Source of the DNA: Melieria omissa
Taxonomy: Eukaryota > Arthropoda > Insecta > Diptera > Ulidiidae
Direction: 5' to 3'
DNA length: 64,000 nucleotides
Assembly: GCA_963971225.1 (NCBI GenBank)
Contig: OZ020269.1
Location: 101,740,905-101,804,904, forward strand
The notes under the pieces are model-generated. The model was not told the DNA's origin, ran no database searches, and saw nothing but the letters and a program-made list of their open reading frames with translations. A program made the translations under genes and the position numbers. The number at the start of each line of letters is the position of its first letter. Positions within the stretch are counted from its first letter, which is position 1. This document shows positions 36,957-48,900 of this stretch, piece after piece.

Positions 36957-39670
36957 CTTAACCCCTTATACGCCTTTTACAAGCACTTTTGTGAAAGACA
37001 ATTTCTTGCTTCTATGGAAATATTTCGAGCTGAATAAATTCGTGCATATATTAACAGTTATTTGTAATTTCTTGAACGTAAATCGGCTTCTTAACCCTTT
37101 ATAGGCCTTTTACATTCACTTTTTTAAACGACATTTTCTTGCTGACATGGAAACTCTGCAAACTGAACAAATTTTAGTACATAGAAACAAATATAGACCG
37201 ACTTTTTATGATTTTTTTGCATTGTTAATTGGTTCTTAACCCTTTATAGGCCTTTTACATTCATTTTTCTAAACAACATTTTCTTGCTCACATTGAAACT
37301 CTGCGTACTGAACAAGTTTTAGTACATAGAAACAAATATAATACGAATTTTTATGGTTTTTAGTATTGTAAATGATTTCTTAACCCTTTATAGGCCTTTT
37401 ACATTCATTTTTCGAAACAAAATTTTCTTGCTTACATGGAAACTCTGCAAACTGAGCAAATCTTAGTACATTTTAACAAGGATAAGATAGATTCTATAAA
37501 TTTCTTAGTATTATAAATGGTTTTTAACCCTTTATAGGCCTTTTACATTCATTTTTCTAAACAAAATTTTCTTGCTTACATTGAAACTCTGCGAACTGAA
37601 CAAATTTTAGTACATATAAACAAGTATAATCCGAATTTTTATGGTTTTTAATATTGTAAATTGATTCTTAACCCATTATGGACCTTTTGCTTTAAGTTTT
37701 CTAATCGAATTTGTATTGCGTACGTGGAAACTTTTCAAATTGAACTAATTGGACACATATTAAAAAAGTTAATCTAATTATTTGTGGGTTTTTGGTTTTG
37801 CAAATGGTTTCTTAACCCATTATGGACCGTTTACTTAAAGTTTTCTAATCAACTTTGTATTGCTTATGTGGGGATTCTTGAAATTGAACAAATTAAATGC
37901 ATATTGATAAAGTGAATCTTATTGTTTGTGTTTTTTTTGGTATTAACAATGGTTTCTTAACCCATTATTAGCCGTTTACATTGACTTTTATGAACTTTTT
38001 TTCCCATAAATATGGAAATTTACCAAACTAAACCAATTTTAAGACACAATAACAAAGAGAGCCTGGTTTTGATATTGTGAATGGTTTCTTAACCCATTAC
38101 GTGCCTTGTGCAATGACTTTTCTGAACGAAATTTCCTACCTTATATGTAAATTTTTCAATTAAATCAATTTCAATACATTTTAATAAAAGTATTCTGGCG
38201 GTTTACAATTTTCTAAAATTGTCAATGACTTCTTAACCCGTTATGAGATTTTTAAATTTACTTTTATAAGAGAAACTTTCTTGTTTAAGTAAAAATTCTT
38301 CGAGTGAAGTAACTAAATACATTTAACACAAATAATTTTATTGTTTCTGATTTGTTGCTATTATTAATGGTTTCTTAACCCATTTTGAGCTGTTGAAATT
38401 AACTTCTTCTATGAATGCACTTTTAGTGACAATATGTGAATTTTTCAAAATTAACCCATTCTAAGACATACTAACAAATATAATCTGATTGTTTATGATT
38501 TCTTGGTATGGCAAATGGTTTCTTAACCCATTTTGGACTATCTAAATTAACTTTTATGAACGCACTTTTAATGTCAACATTTGAATTTCTCGAACTGAAC
38601 TCATTCTAAGACATGCTAACAAATATAATCTGATTTTTTACGATTCTGTGGTATCGGAAATGGTTTCTTAACCCATTTTAGGCTGTTTAAATTAACTTTT
38701 ATGAACGCACTTTTAGTGTCAATATGTGAATTTCTCGAACTTAACCCATTTTAAGACATACTAACAAATATAATCTGATTGCTTATGATCTTTTGGAATG
38801 CCAAAGGGTTTCTTAACCCATTTTGATCTATTTAAATTAACTTTCATGAAGGCACTTTTAGTGTCAATATGTGAATTTTTCAAACTTAACCCATTCTAAA
38901 ACGTGCTAACAAATAAATTCTGGTTTTATATAATTCTGTGGTATCGGAAATGGTTTCTTAACCCATTTTAGGCTGTTTAAATTAACTTTCATGAACGCAC
39001 GTTTAGTCTCAATATGTGATTTTTTCAAACTTAACCGATCCTAAAACATGCTAACAAATATAATCTGGTTTTTTATGATTTTTTTGATGTTATAAATGGT
39101 TTCTAAACCCATTTTGGGCTGTTGAAATTAAATTTTATGAACGCACTTTTAATGTCAATATGTGAATTTCTCGAACCTAACTTATTCTAAGACATACTAA
39201 CAAACATCATCTGATTGTTTATGAGTTTTTGGTTTGACAAATGGTTTCTTAACCCGTTATGGGTCGTTTAAACTAACTTTTATATACGCGCCTTCACTCT
39301 CTATAAACTAAACCTCATTGTTATACCTTCTAACAAATGTAAACTGGTTATTTATATTTTTTTTATTTTCAAATAGTTTCTTAACCCATAAAAACTAAAA
39401 TTTATGAATGTACATTTACCAACAATGTGTGAATTTTTTTAACTTAATCCATTGTAATGCATTCTAACAAATATAAACTGTTTGTTTATGATTTTTTCAT
39501 TTTGCAAATGTTTTCTTAACCCGTTAAAACTAAAATTTATGAACGTACTTTTATTGTCAATATGTGAATATTTCAAGCTTAACCCATTCCAATACATACT
39601 AACAAATATAATCCGGTTTTTTTTATTTTTTTCATTGTAAATGGTTTCTTAACCCATTATGAGCCTTTCA
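36957..39670. repeat. ~142-bp satellite with TTAACCC(A/T)TT landmark, 20 units
   Basis: TTCTTAACCCATT/CTT starts at 36957, 37091, 37236, 37380, 37524, 37668, 37813, 37957, 38089, 38233, 38375, 38523, 38668, 38812, 38958, 39103, 39249, 39381, 39516 and 39649 (mean spacing 141.7 bp). Later units share TATGAACGCACTTTTA(G/A)TGTC and ACTAACAAATATAATCTG; earlier ones share ATAGGCCTTTTACATTCA. Sequence subfamilies are ordered along the array. Confidence 0.95.
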
Positions 39671-39780
39671 ATTCTTTTTTTTAATTTTTTTTTTAATTTT
39701 TTTTTTAATTTTTTTTTTAATTTGTATTTTTATTTGTCTTTTTTTAAATTTATTTATAATTTTTATTTTAAACTATTCAG
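39671..39780. repeat. T-rich low-complexity block
   Basis: Several 12-bp AATTTTTTTTTT units, then T-rich sequence, at the right edge of the satellite. Confidence 0.85.
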
Positions 39781-41420
39781 ACGAGTGCAAGCAATTTAAA
39801 ATAGCGCACATAGAAATCGTTCAATACCGAACGTATACACTCTTCTTTATATATATTTTTGTATGTTTGTATGGTTTTTTATGCTTTCGCCGCCTTTTGT
39901 TTGAATTTTATTGGCACACATTGTTTTTGTGAGCAACGACAGTTGAGCTGCTGTTGACGCGCCTTTGTCGCCGCTTAATTCATGGAACTTGCGGCCGCCG
40001 AGTGTACTGTGAACTTTTTAATATCCTCGCACTTGGTTTTTTTTTTGTTGCCCATTTTATCGATGTTGTTATCAGTTACAAGTTGTGCGTTGCTTTTCGC
40101 TGGTTGCGTTTTTGATTTACAATTTTGTGTCGGTTTGCCTGCTGGCCGGGGTGTCATTTTACGCGCATCGTTTGCGCCTCGCAGAGACGCATAAAACATT
40201 AAAGAAGAATGCTTCCTTTGGTTGCACTGCAAGGCGCATTGTTAGCGTCTGGCGCTGAATAATGGCGACAAAAACACATAAAACACCACCAACTCGACTG
40301 GCACTGAAAGAAGAACGCTGCTGGCTTAATAAGAATTTGCAATAGTAATTAAAAAACAAATACTTGTTATATGCATAAGTATATATGTATGTATGTAATA
40401 CATATGGAACAACGCTTTTGTTGTTGTACACAATTTGTCACAAGTAAGCCATTTTGAAATGGCGCCATTGCAGCTTAAACCACAAAACTGACAGCCGCCA
40501 TAAAATAATCAACTTAGTATGTGGCCCCCACTTGCTGCCACAACCAGCGCGATTATGTGCGCCGAAAACGTAAAGAATCGCAGCCACGTCGCACTTTATT
40601 GCCTCCTACTGCGCGCGACGCACGCGACTGTCGCACATGTCAATAAGTATGAGAAGCTGTGCTCACCTCAAGTGAAATGTCGCATGTAATTTACGCAAAT
40701 CTTAAATTAGCATCAGTCAGCCCGTGTGCCGGCGACCTCTCCAGGCAGCATCCACCAACCAACCAACTAACGCCATCTGCGGTGCCTCACAGCGGCCCCC
40801 TTCTCTAGTCGCCGTTCGACAGCATTGCGCTGCCGCATTGACATCATTCGCGCTGCGTGTTATTACAGCACGCTTCCAGCATATTATTTAAAGTGCAAAT
40901 TAAGATTGTGTTATTATACTTTAACATTGGCATAACCTCGCCTGCATTTTACTATAACACTCCTCACACACACAAAAACACACAAACACACATACACACG
41001 TACACACCGCGCTTATTCGGGTTTTAAGAAGCCATTAAGTATTTGAATTCATTATTGTCATCATTGCCACGTTCAAGACAACCTCATTATTGTGCGAACG
41101 CCAACGTTGTCATCATCATCTACAACAACAACAACAACAAACCACAACTACATCTACAACTACAACAACAACACTTGCACTTACAACGAAAACCGCAGTA
41201 ACATCTTTTCTATCACCATCATCATCATCATCATCAGCAACGCCATTATTGCATCATTTTCTTGCAGCTCATCGGTGTCACGCTGCCAAAATTGCATGCG
41301 ATAAAAACGTGTGTATGTCAAAAAAATTATGCTTTTCCTTTAAAAGTGTTAATGTTAAAAGAAAATGACGTTTAAAACGTGCTTGTTCGAGGTTACCTGC
41401 TCTCATAGGTCAATGAGTTC
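39781..41420. other. Non-coding unique island with CAA/CAT and CA microsatellites
   Basis: GC-richer than the flanks. (CA)n near 40968-41005; CAA/CAT/TAC trinucleotide runs at 41105-41180 and 41216-41236. Overlapping frames come from these runs. No exon recognised; a regulatory role is possible but unproven. Confidence 0.5.
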
Positions 41421-41639
41421 AGTTCATAGTAGACTTAACCCATTTTGTACCAATATTTTGAGAACGATTTTATTTGGAAATGTTTGTAATAGGAGAACAA
41501 ATTAGATGAAAAAAGCACAGAAAATAAATTTGACCAATATTTGATAGTAGCATTTGTTCGGATTTGCAGATTGGAATTTACTTTTTTAATATTTTCGCGC
41601 CCTCTGTGACCCATCTAAATAGATCGAAACGAGTTTTAT

Positions 41640-42200
41640 TGTAATAAAAAATTGCTAAGTTGTGTGTGGGTTTTACACAAGTCTGGTTACTTTGAGTGCT
41701 TTTAAAAATTTTTTAGAAACATTCGAAATGTCAAACAAATGTAAAACAAATATTTTATTAAAAAGCCAATGGATCTAATTATAAATAGTACAAAAAAATA
41801 TAAACTTTAGATTACACAGGTTGATTGTAATAAAAAAAATACAAACTTAACGTATCAAACTACCAAATGGATTAACAGATTTCAACGAACTTCTAATACA
41901 TTTGTGACATTTTTCCAATCATTATTTATTATGTAATTTTTAGTATTTTTTAAAGAATTTAAGAAAAAAATTTCTTTAGAAGACGTTTTACAATGCCAGC
42001 CCAGCTTTAATAGAGAAGATGTGGCATGACAAGAAAATATTTTACTAGAAAGCCAATAGATCTAAGTATAATACAAAAAAACAAAAACTTTAGATTACAC
42101 TGGTTTGTTGTAACAAAAAAAACTGCAAACATTACTAATTTCTATGATTCGTTAACAAACCAAAGGTAAAAAATGTGTTAAGCTGTCCCTAATTTTTTGT
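41640..42200. repeat. ~289-bp tandem duplication, AT-rich
   Basis: AAAGCCAAT(G/A)GATCTAA and ACTTTAGATTACAC(A/T)GGTT recur at about 41762 and 42051. Confidence 0.7.
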
Positions 42201-42239
42201 GTCTGGGTTTATTAATTTCGAAAAAATTCCTCAAAAGTA

Positions 42240-42430
42240 TTTTTACAGAAGATGCAGAAATGATAACGAGCATGAAACATTCCAACATTTCCTATGCGAT
42301 TGCCCTGCCTTAGCGTTGAAAGGACCATAGAAGGGTATAATTGGCCCTTTATGCGATCTGTCGGAGACTTGACTGAAATGTATCAAGTCCTATCTTGACA
42401 ATGTGGATTGACTATAATACTTAGTTTTCA
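42240..42430 (+). pseudogene. LINE C-terminal zinc-knuckle fragment
   Basis: Plus strand reads RRCRNDNEHETFQHFLCDCP followed by ALALKGP, stop, and then MRSVGDLTEMYQVLS. This is the cysteine/histidine end motif of non-LTR retrotransposon proteins (CxxC...HxxxxC). Only the last part remains, with a stop after KGP. Confidence 0.55.
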
Positions 42431-42499
42431 TTCCCTTGATGGAAAGAACTATTCGCGGAAACGACAACAAAACATCACACAAATTTTAATTGAGTGAGG

Positions 42500-42820
42500 T
42501 CAGCCGCCGTAGCTCAGCTGACTAGTGCGTTCGGCCGCGAGTCAAGACTCCGCGAGTTCAATACTCCGTTGCGTTAACACCGAAAAAAAAGAAAAACAAA
42601 AATTTTCCTTTCGGCGGTTGTCCTCTCAGCAGGAAATGGCAAACCTCTGAGAGTAAAATTGCCTATGAAAAAGCTCTCAACTCGCCGTTCGGAATCGGCA
42701 TAAAACTGTAGATCCCTTCCAACCTTGTAAAAAAAACATTCGCACGCACAACACGGTTGGTTGCGGGTACCTAGGCCTTAGTCTCATAATTGGGCTGTCG
42801 TGCCAGTCAAGAAGAAGAAG
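42500..42820 (+). mobile_element. tRNA-derived SINE, copy 3
   Basis: Starts CAGCCGCCGTAGCTCAGCTG (A box) with GAGTTCAATACTCC as B-box region. The body has CTCTCAGCAGGAAATGGCAA and GGCATAAAACTGTAGATCCC, ending GGGCTGTCGTGCCAGTCAAG plus a GAA-rich tail. It is in opposite orientation to copies 1 and 2. No clean target duplication found. Confidence 0.85.
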
Positions 42821-43414
42821 AGCTCAGTGAACTCGCAATGGCGAGTGACTAGGAATTGCAATCCTGGTATTCCGAAATCCCTGGATCGGACAGTTTCAGT
42901 TCCGAAAAATCCCGGGATGGTAAAACTGGCCCGGAAGTGCAATCTATCTATCTATCTATGTCTATGTATATACAAATATAAAAATATCTTTCTATCGTTC
43001 TAGTTTAGTCTTACTTAAAAATTCTTATAGAAGATGCGTGCTCAATGTGAAAAATTATTAAGATTGGAGCTGGATCTGACAATTCGCATGGGGTTTTTGA
43101 AAATAAACTGCTGATTCCCCATACGATCTCTGCAAACAAATCATGTCTTGGTATTCCGAATATCATAACAGCATCCTTTGCAAAGATTTTTGTACTTTAA
43201 AAAGAACTAAGAAGTATGGTTTGGTTGTTACAAGTAAATAGATAAACGCGAGCTTAAGATTGCCGAAAACTGGTTTTTCAAAATAAAAAAAAATTGTTCG
43301 ATATTTGTTAAAAATTACTGAAAAAAATGCATGTTTACATAAATCAAAAAAGAACTGTGTATCGATTTATTTGGATAATTTGCGTGATATAGGAATGTAG
43401 ATAATATAAGTGAA
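42821..43414. other. Non-coding AT-rich spacer
   Basis: A (TCTA)n run near 42943-42959; nothing else recognised. Confidence 0.45.
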
Positions 43415-43539
43415 TAGTGGCGCATACAGAATTGCATTTTGCGTACAACAACCCAATACTATTTGAAACCATATTTTGTACCAGGATTTTTTGTATTTGA
43501 GGGGCAGTTTGAACCCCGAAAACGCTCTGTGTGCCACTG
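43415..43539 (+). mobile_element. hAT-type MITE, copy 3
   Basis: Ends TAGTGGCGCATACAGA and (reverse complement) CAGTGGCACACAGAG; interior GAAACCATATTTTGTACCAG as in copy 1. The 8-bp flanks TAAGTGAA and AAAGTGAA match at 7 of 8 positions. Confidence 0.8.
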
Positions 43540-43739
43540 AAAGTGAAACGAGATATTGGCTGAATCGTGCGGAACTATCAAATTTTTCGAGGCGAGTTAG
43601 AGTGAGAAGATTGTGGACTACTACTCGGTTTGATGATGGTCCGGTTTTTTTGGTAAACTGTACTGCATGCGGCTTAATTGGGAGATAATCAGCCGATGGA
43701 GCACTTTCAGTATCTTCACTTTTTATTAAATCGTACTAA

Positions 43740-45110
43740 CTTAAATTTCGTTATGAGTTATGATGACGAATAGTACCCATGAAGATGAATAGTGGCATTC
43801 ACTTGGTTCGGTGATGAACCTTTTCCGGAGATAATTGCATCCGGTGAGGTGAGATGCCTTTCCGAAGATGACTGCATAAGATTGTTGTCTTGTATGACTA
43901 CTTTGCAGTGTTCGAGAAAAGCTTTTTACGTAAATCGTTATTATGAGTTATAAGGTTGAATGTTGTCCCGTAGTCGGTTCAGTGAAAGATAGTAGCTAGT
44001 CATCTTCGATCACACAAGGATTGTGCTCAACCTGTAAGGAAGTTGATGAATCAGCGGGTCAGTTTTTGTATGTCTGCTTTGCAAAGAATCATGACGAACT
44101 ACTTACTCAAGTCTTTGGTATGAGCTACAATGATGTTGAATGTTGTCCACTAATCGGTTCGGTGAAAGCCTTTTTCGAAAATAACTATCTACCCATATCA
44201 AATAAAGATTTAGCTCAAACTGTAAGGGAGTTAGTAAATCACGCCGATCCCTTCTTGTAACATATGTCTGCTTTGCAGTGAATCGTGAGGAACCACTAAG
44301 TTTTCGATATGAGTTTTGATGAAGATAGTTGTAGACCAATAGTAGGTTTGGTGAGGAGCTTTTTCAAGGATTATTTTTAACCTGTAAAGGAGTTGATGAA
44401 TCAGCGGGTCAGTTCTTTTATAACTATTTTGCAATGAATCGTAAGAAACTTCTTAAAACCTTCGTACAGGTTTTGATGAGGTTGAATGTCCTCGAATCGG
44501 GTCGGTGAGGGGTTTTTTCCGGAGATAACTACATCAGAAAGTACAGTATTCAAACTGTAAGCGAACTAATGAATCAGTGAATCACTTCTTGTACGACGAT
44601 GTTTGCTTTGAAATGAATCGTGAGGAACTACTTACTTAAGTCTTTGATACAAGTTATAACGAGGCTTAAGTCCGTTCGGTGAGGGACTTTTTCGGAGATA
44701 ACTGTATCAGATAAAGTACTGTGCTCAACTTGAAAGCGAGTTGATCATTCAGCAGATCACTTCTTGTATGTCTACTCTGCAATGAATCGTTAGGAACTAC
44801 TAAGTTAAGTTTTAAATATGAGTTTTGATGGGGATCCACTTGCCGGTTCGGTGAAGGGCTTGTTCTGGAGATTTTGATTTAGAGATATAACAGAAAAAGT
44901 ACTATTATCAACCTGTAGGGGAGTTTATGATTCAGAGAATCAATAATTTGGTCTACTTTGTAGTAAATACTTAGAAGCTACTAACTTTAGTTTTTGATAT
45001 AAGATACACTTAGAATTAATTTCGTTCACTAGTGGATTCGGTGAGGGTCTTTTTCATAAATAGGTGTCTCACATAAAGTAATGAACTCAAGCTCAACCTC
45101 AACTAATTTT
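43740..45110. repeat. ~175-bp diverged satellite, eight units
   Basis: The landmark CGGTTCGGTGA(A/G)(A/G)G(C/G) plus a following TTTTTC(G/C)GAGATAAC recurs near 43808, 43977, 44154, 44342, 44500, 44675, 44844 and 45034. Shared segments also include AATCAGCGGGTCAGTT and TTTGCA(A/G)TGAATCGT(G/A)AG. Spacing is 158-190 bp. Confidence 0.85.
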
Positions 45111-45145
45111 TTAACGGCTGCTTTGAAGAAAATTGAGAAGAACTA

Positions 45146-45570
45146 CGAGGGGCGTTCAATGTATTCTCGGTATGGGTATGTTAGAAAAAAGATAAAACCT
45201 TGAAAAAAATTTATTTTTCAATATAGTCTCCCATGATTTCAATACATTTGTTTGATCGCGAAATAAGTTTTTCTATTCCCTTAAAAAAATAATTTTCTTC
45301 TTGGCCCGAAATGCCCGAAAAATGCTCATTTACAGCGGACTTTAGCTCATTATCGTCAGCAAATCGCTTTTCCCTGAGGTCTTTTTTTAAATTTGGGTAG
45401 TCACTGGGGGCCCGGTCCGGGCTGTAGGGTGGGTGGTTAATTTCCTCGAACCCGCACTCTCGTACAGCAGCCTTGGAGAGCCGCGCAGTGTGAACCGGTG
45501 AGTTGTCGTGAAGAAGCAACACATCACGTCGCGTCAGTGAAGGGTTGGATATTTTTCTCACTGTTCCCTA
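45146..45570 (-). mobile_element. 5'-truncated mariner element
   Basis: The end at 45146 (CGAGGGGCGTTCAATG, preceded by TA at 45144) is a mariner-type terminal repeat. Inward from it lies the C-terminal half of a transposase on the minus strand. The other end and the N-terminal half are missing. Confidence 0.82.
45211..45561 (-). pseudogene. Mariner transposase C-terminal half
   Basis: Open over 116 codons to its natural stop. It has LLLHDNSPVHTARLSKAAV (second catalytic Asp, HDN) and YSPDRAPSDYPNLKKDLREK (third catalytic Asp, APSDY), then GIEKLISRSNKCIEIMGDYI at the C-terminus. Compared with the usual YxxFPNLK spacing, about three residues are missing after SDY. The HTH half and first catalytic Asp are absent, so it cannot be active. 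Confidence 0.85.
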
Positions 45571-45798
45571 TATGTAAAATGTTGTATAATCATTTAGTTA
45601 GATATTTTGCTACTGAATCCCTATGAACTATTTATTTATATGTGAATTTTTTCACACTAAACTAATTGAAGTTAGACCAAAGCGTCTATGTTCGACATAT
45701 CAATTTAATTTAAAATTCAATTAAAACTTGGAACCTTTTTTCCTCTGCTTTTTTAATAGACAAAAAGCGGCACATTCTAGTCTCATAGATGTGTAGTA

Positions 45799-45958
45799 CA
45801 GTGGTTTACGAAAGGGGGTTTTGAGGTTCAAAGCCCCCAAAAATCTGTTTGTTTCAAAACATTTGGGTGACAGATACGGTTTCAAATTTAATTTTACAAT
45901 TTGTCTTGAACGTTGTGTTCAAACCCTCCCCTCAAATGAAATCCTGTGAACGTCACTG
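45799..45958 (+). mobile_element. hAT-type MITE, copy 4
   Basis: Ends CAGTGGTTTACGAAAG and (reverse complement) CAGTGACGTTCACAGG; interior GGTTTTGAGGTTCAAAGCCCC and TTCAAACCCTCCCCTC. The flanks GTGTAGTA and GTCTATTA match at 6 of 8 positions. Confidence 0.75.
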
Positions 45959-45966
45959 GTCTATTA

Positions 45967-47929
45967 TCCACTTATGGCTATTTGATGGGATTTTCCAACT
46001 TTCATCCATGCACATTACTTTCAAACAAGTTCGCTCTTAAATTGCCCACTGATTTCGATTATTTTGACCAACAAATCCAACGAGCGCATTACCAGCCCAA
46101 GTTCCGAGATGTGAAGCAATTAAATCGCTTCGAGAAATTGTTCAAACGTATTTTATGTCTATGTCAAATCATGTGAAATAATTCAAACGGCAACAACACA
46201 AACGTACCCAAGCGAAAAGTGGCCGCAATGCAAAGCAGCCGAAGCCACTTTGCCATTGAAGAGAAAAGCCAAAAACTGAGTAACTGCGATAATATCGTCA
46301 TAAAATTAAAATCATTGCAAATTACTTGCAACCTGACCCCACATATACTTCACACACACACACATGAACACTCAAACTTACACACACACACACACACAAG
46401 AGCTGAAGGCAATTGGGCAGACAACGAAGACAACGAATGGCCGCACTGGAACGGACCGATGGAGGCAATAATGCGAAGCTTTGCCCGCTGCCGAACGGCA
46501 ATAATGAAAATTCCACACATGCAAAAGGCGAAAATAAAATTGCAAAACAATTGCCAACATTTGCAGAGGGGATGGATATGCGAAGCGATTCGCCAAGCTG
46601 CCGCTAGCAGCAGCAGAAACGATGTGGCAGCAACAACAACAATTGAACAACGGCAAGTGAAAGCCCCATAAAAGCAACCAGGCAGCGCATGAAGCAGAAC
46701 CGAGAAGAGCAGCGAGACGAGAATGTTTTAGTCGAGATGGCAGCAGCAGCAGCAGCAACACAAAAGGACACATGAGAGTGCTGCAAGGATACGGCGAAGG
46801 CATAAATAGGCAATGAAGGGTGTCTGTCTGTACATGTGTGTGTGTGAATGTGTGTGTGTGTGTGTTGTAGCGGCATGTAAAACAAAATCTTTAGGCAGGA
46901 CATAAATGGCAGACGCTGCCCGGGCGGCGGCGAAACTAAGCTCGGCTGACTGAGCTGATGTAGCAGCAAATCGTGCAATTGAACACCAGCAAACGTTTAC
47001 GAGCTGATTTGCGCCCTAAAAACTAGACGAGATAAGCTCCGTATGGGTGGGTTGGCGACGTCGGCGTTAGCGTGAAAGTTTTAAAAGCAGCAATAAAAGT
47101 TGTTGAATAATTGCAGGATCTGCCATAGTAATAACAGCAACAAGAATACACAAACACCAACACCAGCACAAGCGATGTCTACAGTTACAACCAACCTGCA
47201 GCGAAGCGCTGTTCGTTGCAATGACGCAAAAAAAAATAACAGCACCGCTTGTTACATTCAGCAAGGACATGCGGTTAAGAGTTAAATTGCATAGAAACAC
47301 AAAATAGAAAAGGACAACAGGCAAATATTGAAAAATGCGCCATGTTTCTCATTTTTTGTTTTTTATTTGTGGTCTTTAGCTGGTTTTTTCTTACTGCACA
47401 TCGAACAGACATGTACCGAGTGATTTGAAACTTGCGCCATTTGGCGGTTATCCTTTGGTGGCCATTTGCTTGTTTTATTGCTATCATTGCGGCCAATTGT
47501 TTGTGTTGCTTTGATGCTGCAATGGCTTTAAATGCATTTGCTGGTTTTTTTGTAATTTTTTTTTTTTATATCCTGGATGTGTTTAGTTTTGGTTAAACAT
47601 CACTTAAGCTGTGTAGTACTTGAACTAATGGGGAAAAATATTTGTTTTAATCTTGGAACCATTTTATTTGCAAGGCAATCATTTGAGAATCTATGTACAC
47701 TAGACTGGATTTAGTGCACGATTTTTCAATTTCGATGCTCTGCAACCTTTCATTTTATGCAGTTTGGTGACAAAATGCTTGAGCCAAAAAATGTTGGGGC
47801 TAGGGCGGGGCTAAATGGCGTCGCATCGAAGTCAAAATTCACAAAAAAGCTGGGAAATTCGACAAATTGCTCCACAGCTGGTCAGAAGTTGCTCTGAGAG
47901 GGTTAAAATATATGAATGACCCCCACTAG
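45967..47929. other. Non-coding unique island with CA/GT and CAG microsatellites
   Basis: (CA)n at 46352-46364 and 46381-46398, (GT)n near 46837-46864, CAG/CAA runs at 46604-46650 and 46738-46760. The 150-codon frame at 46219-46671 is dominated by these and by low-complexity composition; I do not call it a gene. Confidence 0.5.
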
Positions 47930-48195
47930 TTTTTGCTACTGAATATTTCTTTCAAACATATTTATACCCTATCTCCAATCCTTGATGGGGCTCCCATACA
48001 AAATGGTCGTTTTTATAAAATAGGCTCCCACTGCTCCCAGGTTGCCCCAGACGTGTCAAATGTATGACCGACAACCATTTATTTTCCCTTCCAAATGTTT
48101 CTTTCCAACATACCTACCCGCTATCTCCAAGTCTTAAGGGGGCTACCATACAAATTTGACCATTTTCTATGCCATTGGCTCCCCACTTGAGTAGT
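47930..48195. repeat. 163-bp imperfect tandem duplication
   Basis: ATTTCTTTCAAACATATTTA...CTATCTCCAATCCTTGATGG near 47942 and TGTTTCTTTCCAACATACCT...CTATCTCCAAGTCTTAAGGG near 48105, both followed by GGGCT(C/A)CCATACAAA. Confidence 0.7.
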
Positions 48196-48349
48196 TAAGT
48201 AAGCGAGAATCTCGGATCCGTATCTCGGAAACTACTTAACCGATTTAAATGATTTATTCAGCGATTACCAACATTCTTGAGTATAAAAAATACAAAATTA
48301 ATTAAGGTTCAGAAATTCACCACCAGAGGGCGTCTCCCATACGATCGAA

Positions 48350-48900
48350 TTTGTTACGTTGTCAACCTTTGGGTGAACCAATGAATCGGCGCAAACAGTG
48401 GCCAAGCCAAGACTGCCGGTCTGAGAAGTTTTGCTGAGTGTTTGATGGAATTGGCAGGGAATCATCTACTATGACCTGCTTCCCTACTAAACTCTCAATT
48501 CAAACCTGTACTCTCAGCAACAGTCAAACAGTGTAATGGAAGCTGTCTCCCAGAAGCGGCCAGATTTGACCAATAAAAGCGAAATTGTGTTTCATTAGGA
48601 CAATGCCAAAACAGACACATAAATAATGACTCACCAGAAGCGAGAGAGAGAAGTGAGAGATTCTTAAGCATCTAACTTATAGTCCGCACCTGGCCCCAAG
48701 CGATTACCGTCTGTCCCTGTCCATGGCGAATGATTTTGCTGGTGAAAAAATTGGCTCAAGAGAAGCTTCTGAAAATGGATTGTCCAAGTTTTTTTCGCCA
48801 AAAAGGACGAGAGTTTCTATGAGAAAGAATTATTGAAATTTTTTTCAAAATGGCAACAAGTAATCAATTATAATGGCATCATTTTTCAAAATCGGATAAC
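48350..48900 (+). pseudogene. Decayed mariner transposase, C-terminal two-thirds
   Basis: Across shifting plus-strand frames: GIIYYDLLPY (first catalytic Asp region), KRPDLTNKSEIVFH then stop and DNAKTDT (second Asp, H-stop-DNA), and APSDYRLSLSMANDFAG (third Asp), then EASENGLSKFF. At least three stops and two frameshifts. It belongs to a different mariner lineage from the copies at 12.4 and 45.2 kb. Confidence 0.82.

Noticed and set aside
36957..39670. CRISPR-like regularly spaced repeat
   Set aside because: The units are contiguous ~142-bp satellite monomers with drift throughout, not short identical repeats separated by unique spacers; the DNA is eukaryotic.
42490..42845. Target duplication for SINE copy 3
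   Set aside because: Only a GAGTGA match is shared by the two flanks, and it is not adjacent to the 3' end; too short to support.
46219..46671. 150-codon frame with His-Thr repeats
   Set aside because: Runs through (CA)n and CAG/CAA microsatellites, with equally long frames on the opposite strand.
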